From Nocardia acidivorans NBRC 108247 (GTDB taxonomy: Bacteria; Actinomycetota; Actinomycetes; Mycobacteriales; Mycobacteriaceae): a stretch of DNA of 64,000 nucleotides. The notes below the pieces were generated by a model that made no database searches, was not told the DNA's origin, and saw only the letters and a list, made by a program, of their open reading frames with translations. Both the position numbers and the translations under genes were made by a program. Location of the stretch: assembly GCF_001625085.1 (NCBI RefSeq), contig NZ_BDAW01000032.1:42779-106778 (forward strand), given 5' to 3'. How positions within the stretch are numbered: the first letter of the stretch is position 1; each line of letters begins with the position of its first letter. This document shows, in pieces, positions 54,269-63,051 of this stretch.

Positions 54269-54434
54269 ACCGATGACGGTAGGAATCCGGTCGCTACCTG
54301 GGCTTCACGCTGCGGGGCTGTTCGCGGATGGGCGAGGTGGGGGAGTCCGGGGCGGGGCCCGTACCGGGGTAGGGGGTACAAGATCGGCCGAGGGTATGAG
54401 GTGTGCGGGCCGCGCGACCTCTACCGTCGATGGC

Positions 54435-55652
54435 ATGGTCGGTACTTTGGCGAAACGCGCGCTCTCGGCGAGAGCGCGGCAGTGGTTCGACGGCATCACG
54501 GTGCTGGTCGCGCTCATATTCCTGGCGGTGGCGTGGCCGACCCTGCACATCACCCATGCGGTGCCCGCGGCCGCGCAGCCCTTCATAGCGGGATTCGCCG
54601 CATTCCCCATTCTGCTGGTGCGGGTGAATCCGGCGCTGGGATGGGCGGTTTCGGCCGGATCGGCGCTGCTCATCTCGATGGCGGTGCCGCATACGCCCGG
54701 TAACACCCTGCCGTTCCAGGTCGTGCACATCCTGTCGCTGTTCGCGCTGGTGTTCGCCGTGGCGATCCGCGCGCCCATACAGATCGTCGGGGTGGCGTGG
54801 GTGGCGACCTCACTGCTGATGGCCACCACCATGGCGCAGACCGGGGACAGCTTCGCCGACGCCGGACTCGGCTGGCCGATCGCCATCACCGGGCTGGTTG
54901 TGCTCGGACTCCTGGTGCGCTGGGTGGTGGTGTCGCGCCAGCAGCTGCTCAAACAGGAGGAGGAGACCGAGCTGGAGCGGGCGCGCCGCGCGATCCTGGA
55001 GGAGAAGGCGCGCATCGCCCGCGATCTGCACGATGTGGTCGCGCATCACATGTCGATGGTGGTTGTGCAGGCGCAGACCGCGCCGTACCGGATCGACGGA
55101 CTTTCTCCCGAGGCCAAGGACGAGTTCGAATCCATCGGATCGGGAGCGCGCTCGGCGCTCAATGAGATTCGCGGATTGCTCGGGGTGCTGCGCAGCGACG
55201 GGCAACTGCCCGAGCACGCACCGCAACCCACCGCGACCGATGTGCTCGGCCTGCTCGAGGGCGCTCGCCGCGCCGGGGTACCGCTCACCTGGACCATCGA
55301 CGGGAATCTGGAGGCGGTTCCGGGGACGACCGGTGTCGCGCTGTACCGCATCGTGCAGGAATCGCTGGCCAATGCCTCCCGGCACGCGCCGGGTGCGCCG
55401 GTATGGGTGCGCATCGACAGTGCCGCCGCCCTGAATCTGTCCATCGTCAACGACCGCCCGCACGGTCCCGCGCACACCGATCATGTAGGTGGCAGCGGGA
55501 TCGCGGGGATGCAGTCCCGGGCGGCCTCGGTCGGCGGCACGCTCACCGCCGCGCCCCGCCCCGACGGTGGTTTCGAGGTCCGGGCGGAACTGCCGCTGGC
55601 ACCGCCGCTCGGTGCGAATGCCGCGCATGCCGCGCTCGGTTCCGGAATCTGA
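54435..55652 (+). CDS. Two-component sensor histidine kinase (NarL/DesK type)
   Basis: A 405-residue kinase: about five N-terminal transmembrane helices with short loops, a coiled linker, the HisKA_3 motif ARIARDLHDVVAHHMSMVV (phospho-His in DLHD), and an HATPase domain with YRIVQESLANASRHAPG and GGSGIAGMQSRA. ATG 54435 is the first supported start; TACCGT at 54422-54427 could be a -10 box giving a leaderless mRNA. The frame is open leftwards through the antisense of the PLA2-like gene, which I regard as accidental. It is followed by a terminator and the cognate response regulator. Confidence 0.88.
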   Translation: MVGTLAKRALSARARQWFDGITVLVALIFLAVAWPTLHITHAVPAAAQPFIAGFAAFPILLVRVNPALGWAVSAGSALLISMAVPHTPGNTLPFQVVHILSLFALVFAVAIRAPIQIVGVAWVATSLLMATTMAQTGDSFADAGLGWPIAITGLVVLGLLVRWVVVSRQQLLKQEEETELERARRAILEEKARIARDLHDVVAHHMSMVVVQAQTAPYRIDGLSPEAKDEFESIGSGARSALNEIRGLLGVLRSDGQLPEHAPQPTATDVLGLLEGARRAGVPLTWTIDGNLEAVPGTTGVALYRIVQESLANASRHAPGAPVWVRIDSAAALNLSIVNDRPHGPAHTDHVGGSGIAGMQSRAASVGGTLTAAPRPDGGFEVRAELPLAPPLGANAAHAALGSGI

Positions 55653-55660
55653 TCTCACGC

Positions 55661-55695
55661 AAATGCCCCTCGGTGGTCATCACCGAGGGGCATTT
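55661..55695. terminator. Perfect hairpin between kinase and response regulator genes
   Basis: AAATGCCCCTCGGTG, 5-nt loop, exact complement ending in GGGGCATTT. A 15-bp stem 8 bp after the kinase stop. It would separate kinase and regulator into two transcripts or lower regulator expression. Confidence 0.85.
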
Positions 55696-55783
55696 CCGCG
55701 TGTCGGGGTGCGAAGGTGATGTGCCGGCGGCTGTCGCGAGGTTGACGTGGCAAACTCGGTTGCGTGCGTGAGGTGGTGGGACA

Positions 55784-56443
55784 GTGGCGATAACGGTGTT
55801 GATCGCCGACGATCAGGCGATGGTGCGAGCCGGCTTCGGGGCGCTGCTCGCGGCGCAGCCGGATATCAGCGTGGTGGGTGACGCGCCCGACGGCAAAACC
55901 GCTGTGGCGGAGGCGAAACGGCTCCGCCCGGACGTGGTGCTGATGGATGTGCGCATGCCCGAGATGAACGGGCTCGACGCGGCGCGGGCGATTCTGTCCG
56001 CCGGCTTCGATCCGCCGGTGCGGGTGCTCATGCTCACCACCTTCGATATCGACGATTACGTGTACGAGGCACTCGGAATCGGGGCCAGCGGATTCCTGCT
56101 CAAGGACGCGCCCGCCGAGGAACTGGTGCGCGCGGTGCGCGTGGTCGCCGCCGGTGACGCGCTGCTCGCGCCGACCGTCACGCGCAGGCTCATCGCCGAT
56201 GTGACCAAGCGGCGCAATCGGCGTGCGCCCGCACCCGCGCTGGGGGTGCTCACCCCGCGCGAACGCGAGGTGCTGGAGTTGGTCGCGCGCGGACTCTCCA
56301 ATGCCGAGATCGCGGACAATCTCTTCGTGGCGGAGCAGACCGTGAAGACCCATGTCTCCAAGGTTTTCGCCAAACTGAATCTGCGGGATCGCGCGCAGGC
56401 GGTGGTGCTGGCCTATGAGTCCGGGCTGGTGACGCCGGGCTGA
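55784..56443 (+). CDS. NarL/LuxR-family response regulator
   Basis: A 219-residue regulator. The receiver domain has D9/D10 (LIADDQ), phospho-acceptor D55 (VVLMDVRMPEMNG), Thr in LMLTTFD and Lys in GFLLKDAP. The C-terminal LuxR HTH is LTPREREVLELVARGLSNAEIAD (split over the motif) with VKTHVSKVFAKL. It is the partner of the upstream kinase but stands behind a strong hairpin and starts with GTG 55784. Targets are unknown; the neighbouring envelope-lipid genes are candidates. Confidence 0.9.
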   Translation: MAITVLIADDQAMVRAGFGALLAAQPDISVVGDAPDGKTAVAEAKRLRPDVVLMDVRMPEMNGLDAARAILSAGFDPPVRVLMLTTFDIDDYVYEALGIGASGFLLKDAPAEELVRAVRVVAAGDALLAPTVTRRLIADVTKRRNRRAPAPALGVLTPREREVLELVARGLSNAEIADNLFVAEQTVKTHVSKVFAKLNLRDRAQAVVLAYESGLVTPG

Positions 56444-56516
56444 AAGACGGCCGGTCGGCCGGCGTTTCGCGCTGTAAGCTCCAGGACTCGTACGTCACCG
56501 GAAGGGGGTCGTCGCG

Positions 56517-58688
56517 GTGTTGAACAACGGTGACGTGTTCGCCGGTTTCACCATTGAGCGACTGCTCGGACAGGGCGGGATGGGATCGGTGTATCTCGCC
56601 CGCCATCCCCGGCTGGGGCGGCTCACCGCGCTCAAGCTGTTGAATCGGGAACTCTTCGCGGACAGGGAGATTCGCGCGCGTTTCGAACGCGAGGCGGATC
56701 TGGTCGCCCAGCTCGACCATCCCAATATCGTCGAGGTGTACGACCGCGGCAGCGAGGATGAGCAGCTGTGGATCTCCATGCAGTACATCGACGGTGTCGA
56801 CGCCGCCGGTGTGAATGTCACCCAGCTCCCGCCCGAGCGCGCGGTGCAGATCATCGAGGGCGTGGCCGACGCCCTGGATTACGCGCACACCCGCGGCGTC
56901 CTGCACCGGGATGTGAAGCCCGCCAACATCATTCTGGCCCGCGCTGTCGCCGGACACGGTGAGCGCGTCTTCCTCACCGACTTCGGCATCGCCCGCCTGC
57001 GCGAGGACTCCACCCACCTCACCCAGCGCGGTATGTTCACCGCCACCCTGGCCTACGCCTCCCCCGAACAGATGACCGGCGCCCACCTCGACCACACCAC
57101 CGACCAGTACTCCCTGGCCTGCGCGCTGTACTGGCTCCTCATCGGTGCGGGCCCCTACGATTCCCCCCATCCCGCCGAACTCATCCGCGGTCACCTCCAA
57201 CTCCTGCCTCCACCGGTTTCCCTGCGCCGCCCCGGCCTCACCCAAGCCATGGACGCCGTCCTCACAAAAGCCATGGCCAAACGCCCCGTGGACCGCTTCC
57301 CCTCCTGCGCCGACTTCGCCAAAGCCGCCCGCCGCGCCCTCACCTCCGGCCCCGTCCCCTACCCCGTCACCGCCGCACCGTTCACCGTCGCCCCACCCAC
57401 CTACGGCGCTCCGCCCGCGGCGGCGTACCCCGCCGGGCCACCGGCCTACCCACCCCAGGCACCGAACTATCCACCCGGTCAACCGGCCCCGGGCTACGCA
57501 CCCTCCCAACCGGTCCCCGCCGCAGCTTCCGTTCCGGCCCCGGGCTATTCGCCCGCCCAACCGGGTGCGGCCGCGCCGGTCCCCTCTCCCGGATACCCGG
57601 CTCCCGGTGTGCCGCAACAGGGTTATCCGGGCGCGCCACCCAACTATCCGGCTGCGCCGCCATCTCCGCCCGCTCCGCAACCGCAGCAGGTTCCGGCGAG
57701 TCCCGAAGCGCCACTCGATGATTCGGCCTACCGGCCGACCGATTCCTTCCCGACGCGTCGAACCCCGGGGGAGGATTCCGGCGCCGAGGACTCCACCCCG
57801 GCGGTGGTGGACGAATCGAACGATTCGATCGCCCAACACTCCGGGCAGACCGATTCCTTCCCGACTCAGCATGCTCCGCTCGACTCGGGATCGCCCGAGT
57901 CAGCCGGTGCCGCCGCCGAGCAGCCCGCCACTTCGGCAGCGGCGGAACCGGATTCGCCGCGCGCCGAGGACGAAGCCGGGCAATCGGAGCCGGTCGCCGG
58001 GGACTCCGGCAGCGCGGTGCCGGTGGACGGCGCGTCGGAGCAGAGATCCGATGCGGGCTATCCCGGTGCAGGGCTTCGCAATCCGGAGTCCGGCGCGTTC
58101 GAGCCCTCGGGGGAGGGGGTGGCGGTGAGTGCTCGCGGGCGTGGGGCCGACAGTGTCTGGTCGCGCGAAGGGGCATCCCGCGAGGGGGGTGGGTCCGGTG
58201 CGGCCGAGGACGGCTCGCCCGCGGTGGAGGCCGAGGCTCGGGCAGCCGAGATCCCGCCCGGTGGAACCCAGCCGCCCGCTGGAACCCAATCGCCCGGTGG
58301 AACCCAGCCGCCCGCTGGAACCCAATCGCCCGGTGGAACCCAGCCGCCCGCTGGAACCCAATCGCCCGCTGGAACCCAGCCGCCCGCTGGAACCCAATCG
58401 CTCGGTGGAACCCAGCCGCCCGGTGGAACCCAGCCGCTCGCCGAGTCCCAGCCCGGTGTGGCTCCGGCCGCCGGTGCGACGCCGACCGTGATACCTCCGG
58501 GACCGCATCCCGGCGGCCCGCCGCCGGGGCAGTTCGGGCCGCCCGGGTATCCGGTCAATTCGCCCCCGCCGCAGCGGGTTCCGGCGGGGGTCGGGCGATC
58601 GCAGGTTGCCGCGCTGGTGGTGGTGGGGCTGGCCGTGCTCGCGCTGCTGTTGCTGCTCGCCGTGGTGGTGGTGCAGGTGGCGGGCTGA
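56517..58688 (+). CDS. Tail-anchored Ser/Thr protein kinase
   Basis: A 723-residue PknB-like kinase. The catalytic domain (about 10-275) is complete: GQGGMGSVYLA, ALKLLN (Lys), HRDVKPANI, DFGIARL and YASPEQMTG. A long Pro/Gln/Ser-rich region follows, including ten GTQPP/GTQSP repeats, then a single transmembrane helix (VAALVVVGLAVLALLLLLAV) only 3-5 residues from the C-terminus. There is thus no extracellular sensor domain, unlike PknB or PknD, and the helix probably inserts as a tail anchor. GTG 56517 is preceded by GGAAGGGGG. It is close to the two-component genes, but no direct link is visible. Confidence 0.9.
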   Translation: MLNNGDVFAGFTIERLLGQGGMGSVYLARHPRLGRLTALKLLNRELFADREIRARFEREADLVAQLDHPNIVEVYDRGSEDEQLWISMQYIDGVDAAGVNVTQLPPERAVQIIEGVADALDYAHTRGVLHRDVKPANIILARAVAGHGERVFLTDFGIARLREDSTHLTQRGMFTATLAYASPEQMTGAHLDHTTDQYSLACALYWLLIGAGPYDSPHPAELIRGHLQLLPPPVSLRRPGLTQAMDAVLTKAMAKRPVDRFPSCADFAKAARRALTSGPVPYPVTAAPFTVAPPTYGAPPAAAYPAGPPAYPPQAPNYPPGQPAPGYAPSQPVPAAASVPAPGYSPAQPGAAAPVPSPGYPAPGVPQQGYPGAPPNYPAAPPSPPAPQPQQVPASPEAPLDDSAYRPTDSFPTRRTPGEDSGAEDSTPAVVDESNDSIAQHSGQTDSFPTQHAPLDSGSPESAGAAAEQPATSAAAEPDSPRAEDEAGQSEPVAGDSGSAVPVDGASEQRSDAGYPGAGLRNPESGAFEPSGEGVAVSARGRGADSVWSREGASREGGGSGAAEDGSPAVEAEARAAEIPPGGTQPPAGTQSPGGTQPPAGTQSPGGTQPPAGTQSPAGTQPPAGTQSLGGTQPPGGTQPLAESQPGVAPAAGATPTVIPPGPHPGGPPPGQFGPPGYPVNSPPPQRVPAGVGRSQVAALVVVGLAVLALLLLLAVVVVQVAG
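58260..58439 (+). repeat. 18-bp minisatellite in the kinase gene (10 units)
   Basis: Ten 18-bp units with a 36-bp higher-order pattern, encoding alternating GGTQPP and AGTQSP hexapeptides in the linker before the C-terminal membrane helix. Nearly identical units suggest recent expansion. Confidence 0.95.
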
Positions 58689-58909
58689 GGGTCGCCGCGA
58701 AGTGGGTGCGCCCGGCTCGGGGACGAGTGGGTCCGAAATCAGGGCTCCGGCTCTCGCCGGGCGCGAGTCAAGTTCAGCATTGTGGAGTGCGGGCGGGCAA
58801 TGTAATTCGGGTGTCGCGGGAAAGTTTCCGAAACCCCCAGGTCGGCATTCATTGTGCGTGGGAGCATCATTCACAGTGACCGAAGACCGCTTTCGCGGGG
58901 GGAGACTCG

Positions 58910-59791
58910 ATGTCCGAGCATGGTTCTACGCTGCCGCGCCGCCAACTGGGGCGATACCTGCGTGAGGGGCGAATGCAATGCAATATGACCATTGCCGAGG
59001 CCGCCGCCATGATGGAGTGGAGCGAGTCGAAACTCCAGCGGCTGGAGACCGGTAACGCGGAAAAGATTCGCGTACTGGACATTAGGGAGTTATGTCGCAT
59101 CTATGACTTCGGCGACGAGTTCACCACCGCCGTCGTGGGGCTGGCCCAGCAGGCCAGTGTCAAGTCCTGGTGGCATGAGTACGACGACCTCATTCCCGAG
59201 GGTTTCAATGTGTATGTCGGACTGGAGGCCTCGGCCCGCGGCCTCATTTCCTATCAACCCGATCTGATCCCCGGCCTACTGCAGACCACCGATTACGCAC
59301 GCGTCCTGATCAGCGATTACTGGCCGGATGCTGCGCGCGACGAGATCGACCGCAGAGTCCAGTTGAAGATCCGCAGGCAGTCCCTTTTGACCAGAAAACG
59401 CAGCCCCGCGACCTTCGATATCATCGTCCACGAAACGGCATTACGCCGGGTCGTAGGCAGTCCGAGGATTATGGCGGCACAGCTTCGGCGCGTCGCGGAT
59501 ATGTCGACACTCCCGACGATCGCTGTGCGTGTACTACCCTTCTCCGCGGGCGTCCCGATCGGGCACACCGTGGGGCCGTTCGTGATTCTGGATTTCGGCC
59601 GGGACAGCGCAAACCGACCGGTCGAACCCACCGTGGTGTACCTGGAGAATTTCCTCGGCGACCTTTACCTGGAGAAGCAGGCGTCGGTCGACCGATATCG
59701 ACAGGCGTACCAGGCTCTCCAGCTCTCGGCGCTGGACGAGACCAGCAGTAGGGATCTCTTGCGGAAGGCAGCGAAGGAGTACGGGACGTGA
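58910..59791 (+). CDS. XRE-type HTH regulator with DUF5753 domain
   Basis: A 293-residue DNA-binding protein of the group common in Streptomyces and Nocardia. The N-terminal HTH is RRQLGRYLREGRMQCNMTIA and AAAMMEWSESKLQRLETG. The rest (PDLIPGLLQTTDYARVL, VHETALRRVVGSP) is DUF5753. ATG 58910 is preceded by GGGGGGAG. It overlaps a DUF397 gene by 4 bp. In Streptomyces such pairs (for example the WhiJ locus) act in developmental control and behave like antitoxin-toxin-like modules. Confidence 0.9.
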   Translation: MSEHGSTLPRRQLGRYLREGRMQCNMTIAEAAAMMEWSESKLQRLETGNAEKIRVLDIRELCRIYDFGDEFTTAVVGLAQQASVKSWWHEYDDLIPEGFNVYVGLEASARGLISYQPDLIPGLLQTTDYARVLISDYWPDAARDEIDRRVQLKIRRQSLLTRKRSPATFDIIVHETALRRVVGSPRIMAAQLRRVADMSTLPTIAVRVLPFSAGVPIGHTVGPFVILDFGRDSANRPVEPTVVYLENFLGDLYLEKQASVDRYRQAYQALQLSALDETSSRDLLRKAAKEYGT

Positions 59792-59988
59792 ACGTCGAAC
59801 CGGCCGCCCGGTGGTTCAAGAGCGCCCGCAGTACCGGGGCGAAGGAGTGCGTGGAGATCGCATTCCTGGAAAAAGGTGTGGGAGTCAGGGATAGCAAGCA
59901 TCCGGCCGGGCCCGAATTGGTTTTCGGCCCGGCCGAATGGGACAGGTTCACCTCCGCCGTCCGGCAGGGGCATTTCGATCGGGTATAG
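59788..59988 (+). CDS. DUF397 protein
   Basis: A 66-residue protein: WFKSARSTGAKECVEIAF at the N-terminus, VGVRDSKHPAGPELVFGPAEW in the middle (motif split at 20), and WDRFTSAVRQGHF at the end match DUF397. GTG start overlaps the HTH gene stop by 4 bp. DUF397 proteins usually accompany DUF5753-HTH regulators and are thought to modulate them. It is convergent with pfkA, 6 bp between stops. Confidence 0.9.
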   Translation: MNVEPAARWFKSARSTGAKECVEIAFLEKGVGVRDSKHPAGPELVFGPAEWDRFTSAVRQGHFDRV

Positions 59989-59994
59989 GACAGC

Positions 59995-61026
59995 TCAGCC
60001 GAAGAAAGCCGCGGCTTCGCGATAGCGTTCCTGCGGAACGAGTTTGAGCTGTTTGGTCGCCTCGGCCAATGGCACCAGATCGATTTCGGTGCCGTGCAAT
60101 GCGACCATTTGCCCGAAATTACCGGCGTGCACGGCTTCCGCGGCGTGCACGCCGAAACGGGTGGCCAGCACCCGGTCGTACGGTGTCGGCGTGCCACCGC
60201 GCTGCACATGCCCCAGCACGGTCACCCGCACCTCCTTGCCGATGCGCCGCTCGATCTCCGGCGCGAGCTGCTGCGCCACCCCGGTGAATCGCACATGCCC
60301 GAATTCGTCGATACCGCCGTCACGCAGCGAGAAGGAGTCCGGCCCCGGCGTGGCGCCCTCGGCGACCACGCAGATGAAATGCGAATCCCCGCGCTGGAAG
60401 CGCCGTTTCACCATGGCGCAGACCTCGTCCACATCGAACGGCACCTCGGGCACCAGGGTCAGATGCGCCCCCGACGCCATCCCGGAATTGATGGCGATCC
60501 AGCCCGCGTGCCGCCCCATCACCTCGACGAGCATGACGCGCTGATGCGATTCCGCGGTGGTGTGCAGCCGGTCGATGGCCTCGGTGGCCACCGCGATGGC
60601 GGTGTCGTGCCCGAAAGTCGTATCGGTGCAGTCGATATCGTTGTCGATGGTCTTGGGTACGCCGACCACCGGCACCCCCTCGTCGGCGAGCCAGCTGGCC
60701 GCGGTGAGCGTGCCCTCGCCGCCGATCGGGATCAGCGCGTCGATGCCATTGTCGTCCAGGGTCTGTTTGATGCGCGGCAGTCCGGCGCGCAGCACATCCG
60801 GATTGGTGCGCGCCGTGCCCAGAATGGTGCCGCCCTTGGTGAGCAGCCGGTCGGTGCGGTCGTTATTGAGGATTTGGATCTTGCGATCCTCGAGTAGCCC
60901 GCGCCACCCGTCCTGGAAGCCGACGATCGCGTCGCCCCAGCGGCCGTTCGCGGTGCGAACGACGGCTCGTATCACCGCGTTCAGTCCAGGGCAGTCTCCG
61001 CCTCCGGTCAAGACTCCGATGCGCAT
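59995..61026 (-). CDS. pfkA: 6-phosphofructokinase
   Basis: A 343-residue group A phosphofructokinase of actinobacterial type. LTGGGDCPGLNAVIR binds nucleotide, IPIGGEGTLTAA contains Gly at the position that decides for ATP over pyrophosphate, and PKTIDNDIDCTDTTFG holds the catalytic TIDND. VEVMGRHAGWIA and GHVQRGGTPTPYDR bind fructose 6-phosphate. In M. tuberculosis pfkA follows gatA directly; here about 9 kb of other genes have been inserted between them. ATP dependence is inferred from the Gly only. Confidence 0.93.
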   Translation of the reverse strand: MRIGVLTGGGDCPGLNAVIRAVVRTANGRWGDAIVGFQDGWRGLLEDRKIQILNNDRTDRLLTKGGTILGTARTNPDVLRAGLPRIKQTLDDNGIDALIPIGGEGTLTAASWLADEGVPVVGVPKTIDNDIDCTDTTFGHDTAIAVATEAIDRLHTTAESHQRVMLVEVMGRHAGWIAINSGMASGAHLTLVPEVPFDVDEVCAMVKRRFQRGDSHFICVVAEGATPGPDSFSLRDGGIDEFGHVRFTGVAQQLAPEIERRIGKEVRVTVLGHVQRGGTPTPYDRVLATRFGVHAAEAVHAGNFGQMVALHGTEIDLVPLAEATKQLKLVPQERYREAAAFFG

Positions 61027-61095
61027 GCGCCCTATCTTGCCCCGAGTCGGGGTCGCCGTGGGGCGCGCCCCCGTGAACAGCTGGTCAAGAGATGC

Positions 61096-61974
61096 TCAGC
61101 AGGCCCCGCCGCGCAATTCGCCCAGGTGTTTCTCGATCAGATCGGAGATCTTGGTCAGGATGGTGGTGCCCTCGTCGAAGGAGCCCGAAGTGGGCTGTGC
61201 GGCAATGGCGATGGCCACCTCGCCGCCCTCGACCGGTAGCAGTCCGAATTGCCGGACCAGGTAGTTCCCGCTCGGATCCGGTCCCCAGCCGCCCTTGAAC
61301 CGCGCACCGGTGAGCGTGCCCAGCCCCCAGCGCTGGCCATAGCTGATCTTGCCCATCAGCGCGGTGACCGAATCCGCCTGCGGCAGGCAGGGCAGATGCG
61401 CGGCGAAGGTCAGCTGATCGGCAATGCTCCATTCGGCCTGGCCGAACGCCGAGTAATCCGCGCGCGCCCGCTGCGCGGGCACTTTGGTGACATTGTCCCC
61501 GCCCTCGCGCAGCACATCCTGGACGGCCTGCGCGGCCACCTCCGGCGCCCCCAGCGACTGCCAGAGCGTATCGGCGGCGGAGTTGTCGGAATTGGTGATC
61601 GCCGAGGTGGCGGCGCTGACATACCCCGGGTTCGCGCGTAGCGCGGCCAGCGCCAGCGGCACCTTGATGGACGACCAGGCCGGGCCAACGCGCCAATCAC
61701 CCAGTGCCACCACGCGATCGCTGCCCACCGGCATGATCGCCAGCGCCACTGTGCCTTTCAGCGTCGGCCGCAGGTCGTGCTCGAATTCCCAAGCGAGCGT
61801 TCCCGGCATGGTCGCGGTGAGCGTCTGGGCGGGTGCGGCCGGACCGGCCGCGGCGGTGGTGGCATCGGGGACGAGCACCGGCTTACTGGTGCATCCGGTC
61901 GTCACCAGCAATGCCGCCGCACAACAACTCGCGATTCCAGCGATGCGTCTGCGCAGCGAATACGGTGCGTCCAC
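61096..61974 (-). CDS. Beta-lactamase-fold serine hydrolase lipoprotein (copy 1)
   Basis: A 292-residue secreted protein with lipobox LLVTTGC. The class A beta-lactamase/DD-peptidase motifs are SSIKVP (SxxK), SDN in ITNSDNSAAD, and FKGGWGP in place of KTG. The latter change and the lack of ExxLN suggest it is not a true beta-lactamase. Similar lipoproteins are common in Nocardia and mycobacteria and are thought to bind or process cell-wall peptides. GTG 61974 is the only start before the signal peptide. Paralogue of the gene at 62095. Confidence 0.83.
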   Translation of the reverse strand: MDAPYSLRRRIAGIASCCAAALLVTTGCTSKPVLVPDATTAAAGPAAPAQTLTATMPGTLAWEFEHDLRPTLKGTVALAIMPVGSDRVVALGDWRVGPAWSSIKVPLALAALRANPGYVSAATSAITNSDNSAADTLWQSLGAPEVAAQAVQDVLREGGDNVTKVPAQRARADYSAFGQAEWSIADQLTFAAHLPCLPQADSVTALMGKISYGQRWGLGTLTGARFKGGWGPDPSGNYLVRQFGLLPVEGGEVAIAIAAQPTSGSFDEGTTILTKISDLIEKHLGELRGGAC

Positions 61975-62094
61975 CCGGTACCTCCATCGTCTCCGGTGAG
62001 TCCCTGTTTCCTAGCGGACTCACCGGTATGCGTCAATCTCGAAGGATTGCGCTGCGGCTCGGGAGATTCCGTTTTGTGTGCGCAGAGCCGGTAT

Positions 62095-63051
62095 TCAGTG
62101 CGAGCAGAGCCCACCGTGTAGGTCGGGCAGGTGATCGCCGAGCAGCAGCGCCATCTTGTCCATCATGTCGGTGGCGTCTTCGAAAGTGCCGGAGGTGGGT
62201 TCGGCGGCGAGCGCGACCGCGACCGGACCGGCGAGGGTCGGAATCAGGCCGAACTGGCGCACGGTGTAGTTGCCGGTGTCGTCGTCCGGTCCCCAGCCGC
62301 CCTTGAACTCCGCGCCGATCAACCGGCCCAGGCCCCAGCTCTGGCTCGGGGTGATCTCACTCATCAGGGAGACAACCGAATTCGCGCGCGGCAGGCACGG
62401 CAGTTTCGAGGCGAACCTCACCTGGTCGGCCAGCGACCAGTCGGTCGCGCCGAAGGCCAGCAGATCATCCGAGCCGAGGGTGGCGAGTCTGGTGTGCCGG
62501 GCCGCCACATCGGTGACGGTGTCCCCGGCCTCGCGCAGAATGGCCTCGACCGCCGCGGCGGCCTGTGAGCCATTGCCGAGGGAGGTCCAAAGCGACTGCG
62601 CCGCATCATTATCGGAGAAGGTGATGGCGGCCTCGGCGAGATCGCGCAATCCGTCCGGGTCGCGGCGCATGGCGGCCAGCGCGAGCGGCACCTTGATGGT
62701 GGACCAGGCGATGCCGGTGGTCCAATTGCCCAGCACGGTCATATCGCCGCCGCCGACCGGCATGACCGCGAGTCCTATCCGGCCGTCCAGTCCGGATTGC
62801 AGGTCGGCGAAATCCGCGGCGAACGTAATGGATTTCGGCAACCCGAACAGATCGGGCAGATCCGGCGCGATCATCGACATGGTCGGCCGATCGTTCACCG
62901 TATCGGCGGACCCGGGCAGCACCGGCGCACCCGAGACCGGGGTGTCCGCGGAACTCACATGCATCGCGCACGCCGAAATGGTCAGCAGGGTCGCGAAGGA
63001 CAAACACCGAGCAATGGCCTTACGACAGGCCGGAATTGGGTCAGTAGACAT
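62095..63051 (-). CDS. Beta-lactamase-fold serine hydrolase lipoprotein (copy 2)
   Basis: A 318-residue protein with lipobox LLTISAC after a basic N-terminus, then STIKVP (SxxK), FSDN and FKGGWGP, exactly as in the neighbouring copy. LPCLPRANSVVSLM and GLGRLIGAEFKGGW align with the other protein throughout, so the two arose by tandem duplication. ATG 63051 overlaps the upstream gene by 11 bp, suggesting co-transcription with the Pro-rich membrane protein. Likely extracytoplasmic and lipid-anchored. Confidence 0.83.
   Translation of the reverse strand: MSTDPIPACRKAIARCLSFATLLTISACAMHVSSADTPVSGAPVLPGSADTVNDRPTMSMIAPDLPDLFGLPKSITFAADFADLQSGLDGRIGLAVMPVGGGDMTVLGNWTTGIAWSTIKVPLALAAMRRDPDGLRDLAEAAITFSDNDAAQSLWTSLGNGSQAAAAVEAILREAGDTVTDVAARHTRLATLGSDDLLAFGATDWSLADQVRFASKLPCLPRANSVVSLMSEITPSQSWGLGRLIGAEFKGGWGPDDDTGNYTVRQFGLIPTLAGPVAVALAAEPTSGTFEDATDMMDKMALLLGDHLPDLHGGLCSH

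Noticed and set aside
53493..54434. N-terminal extension of the histidine kinase by 314 residues
   Set aside because: The extension is the antisense of the PLA2-like gene and its repeats; the first five membrane helices and a good start begin at 54435.
58260..58439. CRISPR-like array
   Set aside because: The 18-bp units are contiguous, without spacers, and in frame inside the kinase gene.
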